Below, piece after piece: positions 45,209-57,299 of a stretch of 64,000 nucleotides of DNA; the stretch's first letter is position 1; every line of letters begins with the position of its first letter. A program made the translations under genes and the position numbers. The notes beneath the pieces were generated by a model. It was not told the origin of the DNA, did no database searches, and was given only the letters and a program-made list of their open reading frames with translations. The DNA lies in assembly GCA_037126765.1 (NCBI GenBank), contig JBBCBC010000026.1, forward strand, positions 27,748,448-27,812,447, given 5' to 3'. This DNA is from Stenogyne calaminthoides. Taxonomy: Eukaryota > Streptophyta > Magnoliopsida > Lamiales > Lamiaceae.

Positions 45209-48200
45209 ATGGCTTCATTAGCTTCCCTAGCGAATTTGGGAAGCGTGAATATGAGTTCCTTTGGTGGTAATATTGATGGGTCTATTTGTTTAGTTAGGAG
45301 CATCTCTGTTAATAGAAATGGGAGTAGGTATAGGAAGTTTTGGGGCGGCAAGAGGTGGAGTGTTTGTAGATATTCTGTGACAATTGATTACATTGCGGAA
45401 CAAGGGACTTCGGTGTCTCTTGATTCTACTTACGGAGGTTGTAAAGAAAGTAGCAATGATGCACTTCTGAAGGCAGCTCCCAAGCCAGTTTTGAAATCAA
45501 GTACCAAGGTTGAACGCCTTCTTAATATGAAACCAGATGGATCGAAACTTAGCTTGGAGTCAGACAATGAGAGGAGTGATTCGGAGGAAGAGAGGAGTAA
45601 GGTGATTGAGTCTCTAGGAGAGGTGTTGGAAAAGGCTGAGAAGCTAGAGACAGGCAAGAAACCGAGTGTGTCGGTAAACAAACCGTCGACGAGTGAAATA
45701 GCAAAACAAAGAAATGGTAAACCAGTTAGTTCTGTGGAAAAAACAAATAGCAAGTCTACGGCAACTAAGAGCATCTGGCGTAAGGGTAACCCAGTGGCTT
45801 CTGTGCCAAAACAGGAACCTAGAATAGATGGAGGGGGGGTGGGTCCCTCTCAGCGTGTTGCTCCACTTAGACCTCCCCAGCCACCACAGAAGATTCAACC
45901 GATGTTACAAACAAAACCCTCTGTAGCTCCTCCTTCTCCTCCTGTGAAGAAACCTGTCATCTTGAAGGATGTGAATGCAGCTTTGAAGCCAGTTGAATCT
46001 GATGAAACTGATTCTGCCCCAAAATCTAAAGAATGCAAACCGATTTTAATCGACAAGTTTGCCTCTAAGAAATCACTGGTTGATCCTGTTATTGCCCAAG
46101 CTGTTTTAGCACCTACGAAACCGGGGAAGGGCCCTGCACTTGGAAAATACAAGGACGATTTCAGAAAGAAGGGCTCATCTGGTGCATCTCGTAGGCGTAT
46201 GCTTGATAATCAAGATGAGGATGCGTCTGAATTTGATGGTGCTATTCCTGGTGCTGCAAATGCCAGGAAAGGAAGAAAGTGGTCTAAAGCAAGCAGAAAG
46301 GCTGCCAGACTTCAGGCGGAGAAAGATGCAGCGCCAGTCAAAGCGGAAATCATGGAAGTTGAGGAAGAAGGTATGCTCACGGAGGAGTTGGCCTTCAACT
46401 TGGCCATCAGTGAAGGTGAAATACTTGGATATTTGTACTCCAAGGGAATCAAGCCTGATGGTGTCCAAAAGCTTAGCAAAGACATCGTCAAGATGGTCTG
46501 CAAAGAGTATGATGTGGAAGTCATTGATGCTGTCGCTTTTGGGGTGGAAGAAAAGGCAAAAAAGAAGCAAATTCTCGATGCAGATGACTTGGATAAATTA
46601 CAAGATAGACCTCCTGTGCTAACCATAATGGGCCATGTTGATCATGGAAAGGTCAGTAACAACTTTCTCAATTAGTCTTAACAGAGTATTCTATCTATAC
46701 AAGCTATACCTGACTGGATTATCTCCCACTTGCAGACAACACTTTTGGATTACATACGGAAGACCAAGGTATACATGGAACCTCAAGTCTTTTAATCACA
46801 CTATGATGTGAATTATTTTGATGATATGGTTCACATTGCTCAAACCCATTATAGTTTAAAAGATGGCAAAGTCTTATGTAAACAAGTTTTACCATGCAAT
46901 TGGTTTGCATTTTATATGTATTTTAAAGAGTTTTAGTTGTTTCTTTAAAAGGTATTAGTTTGATAGTATTAGCAGTTTTTTTTAGAAAGTATTAGTTGTT
47001 TTACTATATAGTGATAGTTTTGAACTAGTTGCATGGTAAAACTGTTTTACAATAAGACCAACTCATGAAAGATATAGTTGCCTGGAAACTGAATCCAAGT
47101 CTTATTCTTGTTAGGTGGCAGCATCCGAAGCCGGTGGGATCACTCAAGGAATAGGGGCTTATAAAGTTCAAATACCTATCGATGGAAAGCCACAAACATG
47201 TGTTTTTCTGGATACTCCTGGACATGAGGTAATTCTATTTCTAAGTTATGATGTTACTTTCAGTTGTCCTTCTTCAGCTCTCAATATTTGCATCATCTTA
47301 AAAATTCATTCTTATTTAAAAATATTTGCGTAGGCATTTGGAGCCATGAGGACACGTGGTGCGAGAGTGACAGACATCGCTGTCATTGTAGTCGCAGCCG
47401 ATGATGGGATCCGGCCTCAAACAAGTGAGGCTATTGCCCATGCCAGGGCAGCAGGGGTACCAATTGTTGTAGCTATTAATAAGGTATCTTGGTAATGATG
47501 TATGTGATCTATATTTAGTTTCCTGTTGCTTCTTAAGAAAATTCCGACTAAATTTCATTTACCCCATCCATTGTAGATAGATAAGGACGGAGCTAATCCA
47601 GATCGAGTCATACAAGAACTTTCGTCAATTGGTTTGATGCCTGAAGACTGGGGTGGTGACACCCCAATGGTTAAGGTGGAAAAACTGAAATCTTTTCACA
47701 CACACCCCCGAGAAAAAGAATAACACAAATACACACACAATTTTCTTTCTGGGATGCTAAAGTTTTTTTTGAACAATTCAAAAACAGATAAGTGCTCTCA
47801 AAGGGGAGAATGTTAATGAGCTGCTGGAAACCATCATGCTTGTTGCCGAGGTAACTTTTACATTATTCTTAACGGGAGTCTATGATTCTCAGAAATATTA
47901 TATTTCTAATCATTCAGTAAGTTGGAAAAAGAATTATATTGAAATAGTTGTTTGTATTGGTTTTCTCTTACCTTTGTTGGTTCTGAATTATGTTTTTTGT
48001 TTTCCATTTTAAGTTGCAAGAACTGAAGGCAAATCCGAATAGGAATGCTAAAGGAACAGCCATTGAAGCTGGTCTTGATAAATCAAAGGGACCTGTAGCC
48101 ACATTCATTGTGCAAAATGGAACACTCAAAAGAGGAGATATTGTAGTCTGTGGTGAAGCTTTTGGAAAGGTTTGTCCATTAAATTGAACATCTTGGAAAT

Positions 48201-51118
48201 AATTTGTAGTTTATAGCTGGTCTCATAATCTTGTCATTTGTTATACCAGGTGCGGGCTTTATTTGATGACAAAGGGCAACGGGTTGATGAAGCAGGGCCT
48301 TCTATTCCAGTACAGGTACATATGTCTAGTTAAATATGCGTTCTGATTTTGTTATCTTGAATTCTTGATTATCTGTATACTATTATAGTTTTTGCAGTAC
48401 TTAGATTAAGGATCCTTCATTTGAAGCTTAATTTGTCCAAACTTTTTTTTTAAAAAAAAAAACCTTTCAGACAGTAATACATTACTTTGAATTACTCTTA
48501 GCAGAAGGTTTTATATTACAAAAGAAACGTGTATTCCATGGAAGATGTATCATATGCTTTTCATATTCTAGTAGAATTTAATTGGGTCTTGATGTATATT
48601 AGTTTCTAGTTGGTTGATCTTGAGATCTCGTTGCTAAAGTTCTAACTCATCTCTCATTCTTTTCACAAGTACCTACACCAGTTGCATCTAAAGCTTATGA
48701 ATGTTTCAGTTTCTTGATATTAATACTGCATCTGCACGATTTTTCAGGTCATTGGATTAAATAATGTTCCTTTAGCTGGTGATGAGTTTGAGGTGGTCGG
48801 TTCACTCGATACAGCTCGAGCAAAAGCGGAGTCGCGGGAAGAATCTATGAGAAATGAACGTATTATGGAAAAAGCTGGGGATGGGAAGATCACACTTTCT
48901 TCTTTAGCTTATGCTGTTTCATCAGGAAAGAACGCTGGATTAGATCTCCACCAACTTAATATTATACTCAAAGTTGATGTTCAGGTACCTATTAATATTC
49001 TCTGAAACCCTAATGACTTTGTATGGTGTGGGATGTTGCAAAAATTTATTAACTAAAATTTTAAGATCCACCTTTTTTTTTATAACTTTAAATGATTATA
49101 GACTAGTGAAGATTGAAGCTCAGTAATGGTAAACTATATTATGCACTTGGATGTTACGCTCTTTGGAGCCTGATTCATATGCATATGTTTTCATTTTTTT
49201 TTATGACAAACTTTTGTCAAATTCCATTACCTCGCTATAAACTGGATGCAACTCACTCAGAAAACCTTATCCTTTTTTATGTTAGCTTACCTGATCATAT
49301 TAATGTTAAATGACATAATGATCAAACCTTTTAATAGTGATATTAGAATGTACAGAGAACTGATGAATTTCTTTCTATCCAGACCATTTATTTGAACTCT
49401 GTATTGGAAACTTGTATTTGTTTGTATTTGTGAAATGTTAAGGGTTGTAGCAAATATCCTTAAGCTAGAATATATAATTCTTAGTGACTTGAAGACTCTC
49501 GTTTGAAATGGATACGATCTCTTGGATATATCATTTTTTTTTTTCTGGAGAAATGCTAATTCTGGAAAGTGATTATTTCTTTTTACTTCCCTAGAATTAT
49601 GGTAGTCCTTTGTGGTCACTAATCTGTCTTGGTTTTAGTTGGTGTGGCTTCTGTAACACAATGCGTCTTTAATTTCTTCTATAAACAATTCCAGTATTTT
49701 GTACATGATTAAGTTGTGATGATAGTATATTTCGAATCATGAATAGTCTCATAGAACATCTGCAATTAATTAAAAAAACTTATATTTATTTGCTAGGGAG
49801 CAATTGAGGCTGTCAGACAAGCTCTGCAGGTTCTTCCACAAGATAACATCAGTCTGAAGTTCCTACTTCAAGCAACTGGGGATGTGAATGCCAGTGACGT
49901 AGACCTTGCAGTTGCAAGTAAAGCAATTATTTTTTGCTTTAATGTTAAGACACCTGGTTCAGTCAAGACTTATGCCGAAAACAAAGGTGTGGAAATTCGG
50001 GTGTATAAAGTTATCTACGAACTTATCGATGATGTTCGCAAAGCAATGGAGGGACTCCTGGATCCAGTCGAGGTAAAACACATTCAGGCTGTTTGGTCTT
50101 TGTTGTTTGTAATGTGTGAGAATAACTATATAACTCTGAATATAATTTGTCTTGCTTTTCCGTAGGAATTCTAATCTAAATAGGTGAATAAGGCACCATG
50201 GTAGAAATCCTTGCGATGTAAAATAAATAATAAAGTGTTTCTAATTTTTGCAATTGCAGGAACAAGTGCCAATAGGTTTGGCAGAAGTAAGGGCTGTATT
50301 TAGTAGTGGAAGCTGGCGCGTTGCTGGATGCATGGTAACAGAGGGAAAACTTGTGAAAGACTGTGGAATTCGTGTGCTGAGAAAAGGCAAAGAAGTTCAT
50401 GTCGATGTGCTTGGTTCCTTGAGACGTGTCAAAGAGTTGGTGAAAGAGGTAGTTTTTCTGAATTTTTCCCATTCTTTTTAATTCCCTTTCCACTAATAAA
50501 GAGTTCGAAGACCATATGATAGTAGGAATGTTTAATATATTCCTGCTTATTCTCCAATATTATCCATCGTTACTTATTGTTCTGTTATATATAGCTTCAT
50601 CATTTTCACTCACTACGAGAATTCTGTACCATCTAATACATAATATAACTAATATCATTTATAAATGCATTCTAGTTGTGCGGTGCAACTGGTGCACCCA
50701 AGTGGTACTCATTTTTTAAATATATGATGAGCACCAACTCTTCCCTTTCCTTCTCCTTATATTATATGTATAATTTTGGTATTCGTGTGGCTCATTCTGG
50801 ATTCGAGTCACTTTATCTCGCTATTTTCACTTTTCTTGATGGGATCATGTGTCCGACTGAAATAAATATCACTAATATGTATGGAACTTAAAGAAGGCAA
50901 AATGTCTGAAGTGCTCCTTGTTTCTCTAAGTCGCCTTTTTTCCATGTTCTGCAATGTGATAGGTAAATGCTGGACTAGAGTGTGGAGTTGGAACTGAGGA
51001 ATTTGATGATTGGGAGGAAGGAGATGTGATTGAGGCCTTTAACACAGTGCAAAAGAATAGAACACTCGAAGAGGCATCAGCCTCGATGTCAGCTGCATTG
51101 GAGGGGATACAACGGTAA
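45209..51118 (+). CDS. FUG1: Plastid translation initiation factor IF-2 (FUG1 type), 12 exons
   Basis: Nuclear-encoded GTPase that positions initiator tRNA on the chloroplast ribosome. Exons: 45209-46651, 46736-46768, 47115-47228, 47334-47483, 47577-47675, 47788-47850, 48014-48169, 48250-48315, 48748-48984, 49797-50072, 50260-50448 and 50963-51118. Every exon is a whole number of codons, and the product is 993 aa. The Ser-rich N-terminus (about 1-55) looks like a chloroplast transit peptide; a low-complexity Lys/Pro/Ser region follows to about 340. The IF2 N-domain (about 395-465) leads into G1 GHVDHGKTT (475-483), G2 GGITQG, G3 DTPGHE (525-530), G4 NKID (579-582) and G5 SALKG (615-619). Domains II-IV follow, ending EEFDDWEEGDVIEAF. 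All GTP-binding residues are intact. I start at the ATG in MASLASLANLG; codons before it are not ATG. Confidence 0.95.
46880..47055. repeat. 'tattagttg' element in FUG1 intron 2
   Basis: Ends 'gttttaccatgcaattgg' and 'agttgcatggtaaaac' are inverted repeats, with 'gtattagtttgatagtatt' and 'agtattagttgttttact' between. About 175 bp, confined to the intron 46769-47114. A further terminus-like piece, 'gtgcggtgcaactggtgca', lies in FUG1 intron 11 near 50676. Confidence 0.6.
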
Positions 51119-52257
51119 AATGACATCAAATGTAATTATCATGTGGGCCCAAATGCTGTATTTTCTAAACTACACGCATCATCTTACACAATGGTTCAAT
51201 CGTGGGGAAGAGTACTAATGGTTGTACTCCCATTCTCATCCTAGACGCCTGCTGATAGAATCCTGCAGATTGGCCCATGTTTATGCTATTTCTTTGTAAA
51301 TAGTTATGTATATGAGAAACCGAGCTCCATTTTGTTCAGAGCGACAGGTTGGGCATTCAATTACATTCACAATATTCAATGAGTATGACACATGTTAACA
51401 GAGGGGTACAGATCTCCTGAAGGAAAAAGAAAAAATTGGAATCAATGTTCTAACTTAAATATTCCTGCTTGCAGTTTTCCCAGATCCATTGTATTCAACA
51501 CTTAATTGGTCATGTATAAATGTATTGAGATTACTCTGAGACTTCTTTTACCAGTTCTTTGTGGAATATGAGTTGCTCTTTTTTTTGGTGTAGAATCATG
51601 TATATACTTGTCTCTTCCTGTATACTGTTTGGTCTCTTCTTTCTTGAATGCGTGATTTATAATGTCTTTAAAGCAATCTTCCCATAGTTTCTAACCTCAC
51701 ACAGAAATTAAAATGCGGTAATGGATAAGGTGCATTTCCAGTTCCATTCTGAGCAGGAACACCACAGGCTACGAACAAGGTAAAATTGAATCTGAGAGTA
51801 GCTTTAAATCTAATTTTGTCTGGTTAACGTTCTGATTTTAATTTATTTTTTAAATAATTGCAGAAGTTTTGCTGATTTCACCCATAAAGCGCAGTGGTAA
51901 GCATCATGAAGACCAAAGATCTAAGCAGTAAGTGAAGCTATCTTTATTTAAATAAATTATTCCCAAGTACATAATGTCTTTTTGGAAGACTAATTGGTCA
52001 TGTGAAAGACTAGGGCACTTGGGTAAACCTTTTCCTCATTAATAGTTGAATCCTTAAAAAAACTTTCAGAGGCCTTTCGGCTCCTTGACTTAAGGCGTGT
52101 TTTGCGTACATCTAGGGTTTGAAATAAAAATAAACATTTTTTTATTTGTCAAATAACATCGAGAATAATAACTATGCTTAAGACTTCTTAATATTTAAGT
52201 GAAACGCATCAGAATCGGTAATCAGATGACTCACGTAATCACATTGATCCTATCTCT
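51119..52257. other. FUG1 3' UTR and downstream spacer
   Basis: No coding region supported. The first few hundred bases should hold the 3' UTR. No clear repeat unit recognised. Confidence 0.35.
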
Positions 52258-52350
52258 TTGAGGATATAGATGAAAGCAATGAGTGGATGGTTGGTCTAAT
52301 GGAAGATGAAGATGAGTTGGTTCACCAAGTGAAAATTTGACTTGGGGATT
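52258..52350 (+). pseudogene. Possible hAT transposase C-terminal remnant
   Basis: A short plus-strand frame reads FEDIDESNEWMVGLMEDEDE followed by LVHQVKI and a stop; shifting one base gives ENLTWG just after. An acidic tail with DID(x)SNEW and a later LTW is a pattern I associate with the ends of plant hAT-type transposases. No upstream catalytic part is present. Assigned from memory; it may be chance. Confidence 0.3.
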
Positions 52351-53449
52351 TTGAAATTATCGGTCTTATGTTATTTTTTCATGGATAAGGATCATTAATA
52401 ACTATGGTTGAATCACTTGACTCCTCCAAGTGATAAATGCTGACTTAAATACAGCTTTTATCTTTAAACCTAGCTATCGGAAATTTAGTCATAAAGTTCA
52501 AACATAAGATCGAGTTGATTAATCGCCAGATAAGACATAAACATGAACTTATCGGTATACAAAGTTATTGTGGTACAAAGATGTAATTCTGGTGAATTTA
52601 ATATAGAGGGGTAAGAACAAGATGTCATGTTCTTACAAGCCTGGTCTATAGTTGTCTTCAGCAATTGAACAAAGTCACAAACACTCCATACTCACACTTT
52701 ACTTTTCGTATTTGATAGGATAATGTTCACCAGACATAATTTTTTTCTGAATGGGGGCTTTTTGTAATCCTTGACATCTCTTTTACTTAGTTCTGATTGT
52801 GTACGAGACCTCTGTCTCCCCATGTCAGCCCTTTGTGCTTCCATTTTTACAGCCTTACGGAAAAATAATCTATAATTGTTAATGGATACAGATTTACTGT
52901 TAGTATTTGGAAAACTAAGATGCACACATGTTTATCTTGTTTTCAACCATCTTTTGCAGATGTACTTCTACTCAAGTTTTTGCGGTATTGTCTCATTTTA
53001 GTTTTATTTACGCTGCTTATCTATGTTTATTGATGTCATAGTAAATTATGGCATCGTATTTTTGTCGAGGTTTTCCCTGTAGGAAAAAGGTCTCTTGTGG
53101 GATAATCTCAGACTAAACCACCAGTCCATGAGATCAAGTACATCTAAAAAAAATACTTCTAAAATATTACAGTCTAAAACTTCTAAACTTGTAGTCAAGG
53201 TCATGGTTCTGTTGCAGTTTATGCAAACAAAATTGGTTTTCAACACAAAATTTTACGTATATTTGCCTGTGGGAAAAAGAGTATTAATTTGCATAATACT
53301 ACTATAAAATGGAACTGAATCCTTATTTCATTTAAAGAAAAGCCTGCGAATTACACACTAAAAATCTCATTCCCACCTGATAAAAGGTGGAGGCAAAAAA
53401 GGGGAAAAAAAACACTTCAACACTTATCATCACTGCCTATAAAAAGAAG
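52351..53449. other. Spacer
   Basis: No gene or repeat family recognised; minor frames on both strands lack features. Confidence 0.3.
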
Positions 53450-53694
53450 GCTGCAATGTGAATCAAAGAACAAATGGTGAAGAAACGATCATTTCAGCTT
53501 TATTCTTCAAAAATTCTAGTGCTGATAAATAGTCTTTAGGAAATTAGGCCCATGGGCCAACACAAAAAAAGGAAATATGAATTTTGTAACAATAAAAATC
53601 TTCAATCCAAAGGGCTGATGCATAATTCCATATTTTCCATCAAATAAGGTAAATCAATTTTAGTGTCCACCTTGATTTTGAAACATTTGACTCA

Positions 53695-53925
53695 TTAACA
53701 TCCTCCCATGTGGCGCCTCTTCCGTTCCATGTTGTTCCACTTTACTATAAGACTTGTTTTCCCACCCTTCGAGGTCCAAACTTGACCTGACTGGCTGCTC
53801 AAAATGGGTGTGCCTCGACGAAATATGGTGGATAAACAAAGATCTCGCCTAATTCGACGTCGCGGTGCTACTAAAAAAAACCTGGTTTTTGGAATATTGG
53901 CCATTTCGTATTTGTAGAGATTCAA
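53695..53925 (-). pseudogene. Broken copy of the small duplicated gene, with foreign insert
   Basis: Starts like the intact copy at 55091 (MNLYKYEMA, then IPKTRF) under a near-identical promoter and leader, then departs: bases for STEVAPPKF are lost and about 190 bp of unrelated sequence follow, read here as 76 codons to a stop. The insert contains RRGTPI, then LIVKWNNMER, and in the next frame GATWEDVNE. That order is typical of the chromodomain-like C-terminus of Ty3/gypsy retroelement integrases. After the insert the original coding sequence resumes in degraded form towards 53610 ('attatgcatcagccc' on the minus strand). I regard it as a pseudogene. Confidence 0.6.
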
Positions 53926-54007
53926 GATTGACAGGAGAATGATGAGGAATAAGTTAGCAGTAGTATAAGAATGTTTGAATGTGTGTTAAAATTGCAAGTG
54001 TTATGAG

Positions 54008-54015
54008 TTTATATA
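54008..54015 (-). promoter_or_regulatory. TATA box of the broken small-gene copy
   Basis: TATATAAA on the minus strand, about 83 bases before the ATG at 53925. The surrounding sequence is nearly identical to that of the intact copy. Confidence 0.5.
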
Positions 54016-54720
54016 CAGGGTGTGGTATAAGAAGTCGTATTCAAAGTGAAGTAATTCATACGTTGCTGCACCACAGCTGTTGATGGTTCATTGAAATCTT
54101 GAATTGGGACCAAAAAACTTGACAAGTTATCGTACTGAAAGATTGATAAGTAGAAAATTTGGAAGAATGGTTTGATTTGATAAGTAGAGAAATTGGAGCG
54201 ATGTTGTAAACTTGTAATAATATCCCATTTTACCAAAAGTATGTTTTCGATGAAATTTGTTTATAATATGATATTTATTTATTTTGATTAAGGATTTGCA
54301 AATTCCAAAATATTATTACTTAATTCTCATCAAAATTTCGTGAATATTAAATCTTATTGATCTTTTAGTTTAGAAGAGTCAAGTCAAGTGATTAGGATAT
54401 ATCCGAAAAGCCACCATCGAATTTCATCCGCTCTTTTTAATAATTCTTCGGTGGTTCTTAATGATTTCAAAATTCAATATATACTTGGGACAAAGGTTAG
54501 AAATCCATCGCGGCGTGTCTTATTCAAAGGGGTTAATTTGCCATTTGCATGTCGCCCATCTTGTGGTTTAAGAAATGTCGGAATTTTCCTTTCGACGCCC
54601 GAGCGAAATTTTATTTCGAAAGCAATTGTCCGAGTGGAAATCCAACTTATAATTTATAAGTTCCGACCATGGAAGTTTCCAACTTTTCGAACCGTTCCTT
54701 GTTAATTCTAGCGGAATAGC

Positions 54721-55019
54721 GTGTGATTCATTGAAATTAAAAAACTAATAAATAGGAAAACAATTGATGAAACCTCAATAAATAATGAATGCACGAATAT
54801 AACTAAAGAATCGAAAATGATAAAAAAGAGATAATTCTCAAAGTAATTTATGCATAATTTCAAAAACCCTACGTAAAAGTATAAATAGTCTTTAGGAAAT
54901 TAAATGGGCCAACACAAAAAGGAAATAATAATTTTTAACAATAAAAACCTTCAATAATAAGATCTTCTTCTTTTTTTTTTACTTAATTTTTTAAATAAAT
55001 CTTTAATTTATTTTCATCA
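54721..55019. other. Sequence between the duplicated units
   Basis: AT-rich; it contains a second copy of the 'agtctttaggaaatta' block (54888) that in unit 1 lies inside the damaged gene, hinting at rearrangement between the units. Confidence 0.4.
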
Positions 55020-55090
55020 TCATTTTTGCAATGTGAATCAAAGAACAAATGGTGAAGAAACGATCATTTCAGCTTTATTCTTAGCATATT

Positions 55091-55291
55091 CTAGTGCTGA
55101 TAGAAGCTTTCATGGGGTATGATCTTTGTTGAGGAAGAAGAAAGGGCTGATGCATAAGCCTTTTCCTCATCAATAGTGTCCATGATTTTGAACATTGGAC
55201 GCCTCGTTATAGTGATAAACTTTGGCGGTGCTACTTCCGTCGAAAACCTGGTTTTTGGAATCTTGGCCATTTCGTATTTGTAGAGATTCAA
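55091..55291 (-). CDS. Small basic protein with KTRFSTEVAPP motif, function unknown
   Basis: Single-exon frame of 66 aa beginning MNLYKYEMAKIPKTRFSTEV; a second in-frame ATG (residue 8) may be the real start, giving 59 aa. The N-terminal half is basic and conserved-looking (KTRFSTEVAPPKF, then TRRPMFKIMDTIDEE); the C-terminal half is Ser/Ala-rich. There is no signal peptide or membrane segment. I think it belongs to a family of small, stress-inducible plant proteins sharing this KTRFSTEVAPP...RR...DTI.EE layout, but that is from memory and I cannot name a member. A good TATA box lies 85 bases upstream of the first ATG. Its tandem partner at 53695 is broken, which leaves this as the likely working copy. 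Confidence 0.6.
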   Translation of the reverse strand: MNLYKYEMAKIPKTRFSTEVAPPKFITITRRPMFKIMDTIDEEKAYASALSSSSTKIIPHESFYQH

Positions 55292-55374
55292 GATTGACAG
55301 GAGAATGATGAGGAATAAGTTAGCAGTAGTATAAGAATGTTTGAATGTGTGTTAAAATTGCAAAGTGTTATGAG

Positions 55375-55382
55375 TTTATATA
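55375..55382 (-). promoter_or_regulatory. TATA box of the intact small gene
   Basis: TATATAAA on the minus strand, 85 bases upstream of the first ATG at 55291. Conserved between the two duplicated units. Confidence 0.55.
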
Positions 55383-55985
55383 CAGGGGGTGGTATAAGAA
55401 GTCGTATTCAAAATGAAGTAATTCATACGTTGCTGCACTGAATCCTGCATCATACGTAGCCGTCCTGCTTTCTTCAAATTAATGCAAAAAGTTGTTTTTG
55501 AGTATACGAACAGAACCACAGCTGTTGATGGTTCATTGAAATCTTGAATTGGGACCAAAAAACTTGACAAGTTATCGTACTGAAAGATTTGATAAGTAGA
55601 AAATTTGGAAGAATGGTTTGATTTGATAAGTAGAGAAATTGGAGCGATGTTTTTTAACAATAATTTTTACCAAAATATGAAATTTGTTTATAATATGAAA
55701 TTTATATGATTACATTTGCAAATTAATACTATTACATTTAAAAACTAAGATCATAGTATTAAATGCTATTGATATTAGTTTAGAAGAGTAGTGATATACG
55801 TTAATAAATGTAATGATTTTTTCAAAATTTTTTATTTTAATATAAGGTTAAAGGTTAGAATTATCTGATGTGTCTTATTCAAGGAGTTAATTTGCACGAA
55901 ACATCTTGTGGTTTAGAAATGTTGCACGAAATCTTATCGTGGTCTAGCAATTGCAGAAACCAACTTATAATTTATAAAATTAAGG

Positions 55986-57299
55986 GAATTCTTCATTATT
56001 AAAAAAATTATATATCACCCGTGCGTTGCACAGTTTATAAGTATAAAATGAACATGATATAAAATGTATTCATTTATGTGTTAAATGAATTATAAAAAAA
56101 TATTTTACTTATAATAATAATAAGAATTTTTTTCATTTTTTTAAATATATATTTTGATTTTTTTTTTTCATTTCGATGAACATATTTTGCTTTTGCAATC
56201 AGACATGAAAAATGGGTGGTGCTTCAACTACTTAAAAATTTTACATTGTTAAATAATGTAACTTTAAAGATTTTTTTTTTTTTTACAATTTTGAATTATT
56301 TCCTTCTAAACCACTTTTATTTTCACATATTAGTTACTCTGAACATGATAACATATAACTACCCATAATTGAAATTGACCTCCTTAAGAAAGTTCAAGGT
56401 TTTTAATAATTGTCTATAATTTTTATTAATGGTTATATTATAAAATATCATTAGTCAAAATTGGTTTTCTAAGATGTTAAAGAGAGTTACTTTCTAATGA
56501 AGTCAGTGTCGTTCCCGAAATCAACACTCTTTGTCCTAAGTTAGTCTCGATTAGTATTTTCTTTTTAAAATGTGGGTACCAAGCTTTATCGCAACCAACC
56601 TAGTATCGTTTTACAATCCAAGGTCTAATGTCAATTGTACATGCAATTAATTCACAGTAATTGGACTCAATAATGGATCTACATTTCCTATGTTGGGATT
56701 ACGTGCCCCAATAGTTCTTTTTAAGTATATATTATAACTATTAGGAGTAATACTTATATTATATATTTACAATAACTTAAATGAGTTTTTAACTGTGTTA
56801 TAATTAGTTAATCATGCAAATATTTCACTTAAAAAAATTTGTAGATCTGTTATATTTTATTTAAAAAAATAAATATTTTTTAAGATAGTGATAGTGTATA
56901 TGCATAATCGTGACACTAAAAAAATAGAATTTACATGAACATGGGTTCACAGGAAAATCTAATTTTTATATTATTTATTTTTGTGCCCCCCGTTATGAAA
57001 GTTTTCTGAATCCATCCATGATTGAATTAATCAATTTAAATATTATATCCTGTAAAATAATCATACAAATTAGTAAACAAACCAAACTTTATCACAACCA
57101 ACCTAGTGACATTTTACAATTGAACTAATAACGTCAGCTAATAATTTACCTAAAAAATTATTCAACTAACAATTTAAGTCTAATATCAATAGCTCATGCA
57201 ATTAACTTATGGTAATTGGACTAATCAATTTAAATCCAATATCATGTAATATTATCATACAAATAAGTATATAAATTATACATTTTCATATATATAATA
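55986..57299. other. AT-rich intergenic DNA
   Basis: No gene. At 56016-56035 'cacccgtgcgttgcacagt' resembles the hairpin region of Helitron-type 3' ends but lacks a following CTRR, so it is only noted. Two stretches around 56577-56660 and 57085-57200 share 'tttatc(a/g)caaccaacctagt' and look duplicated. Confidence 0.35.

Larger units (their letters stand above)
53450..54720. repeat. Duplicated segment, unit 1
   Basis: Shares long near-identical stretches with 55020-55985, in the same order: 'gcaatgtgaatcaaagaaca' and following (53454 and 55028), the small-gene start and promoter (53885-54230 and 55255-55660), and 'gtgtcttattcaa' with 'aacttataatttataa' (54517-54660 and 55870-55978). The block 'agtctttaggaaatta' (53532) also recurs at 54888 between the units. 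Unit 1 carries the broken gene copy. Confidence 0.7.
55020..55985. repeat. Duplicated segment, unit 2
   Basis: Counterpart of 53450-54720 (see that entry for shared blocks). It includes a piece at about 55437-55515 ('gaatcctgcatcatacgtag' onward) absent from unit 1 between the promoter and the 'ccacagctgttgatggttca' block. It carries the intact small gene. Confidence 0.65.

Noticed and set aside
45430..46626. Several long antisense and shifted frames under the IF-2 first exon
   Set aside because: All overlap the 481-codon IF-2 exon, whose protein is clearly recognised; they are shadows.
54388..54705. 105-codon plus-strand frame
   Set aside because: It lies in the duplicated segment, but its counterpart in unit 2 (55780-55985) does not preserve the frame, so it is not under coding constraint.
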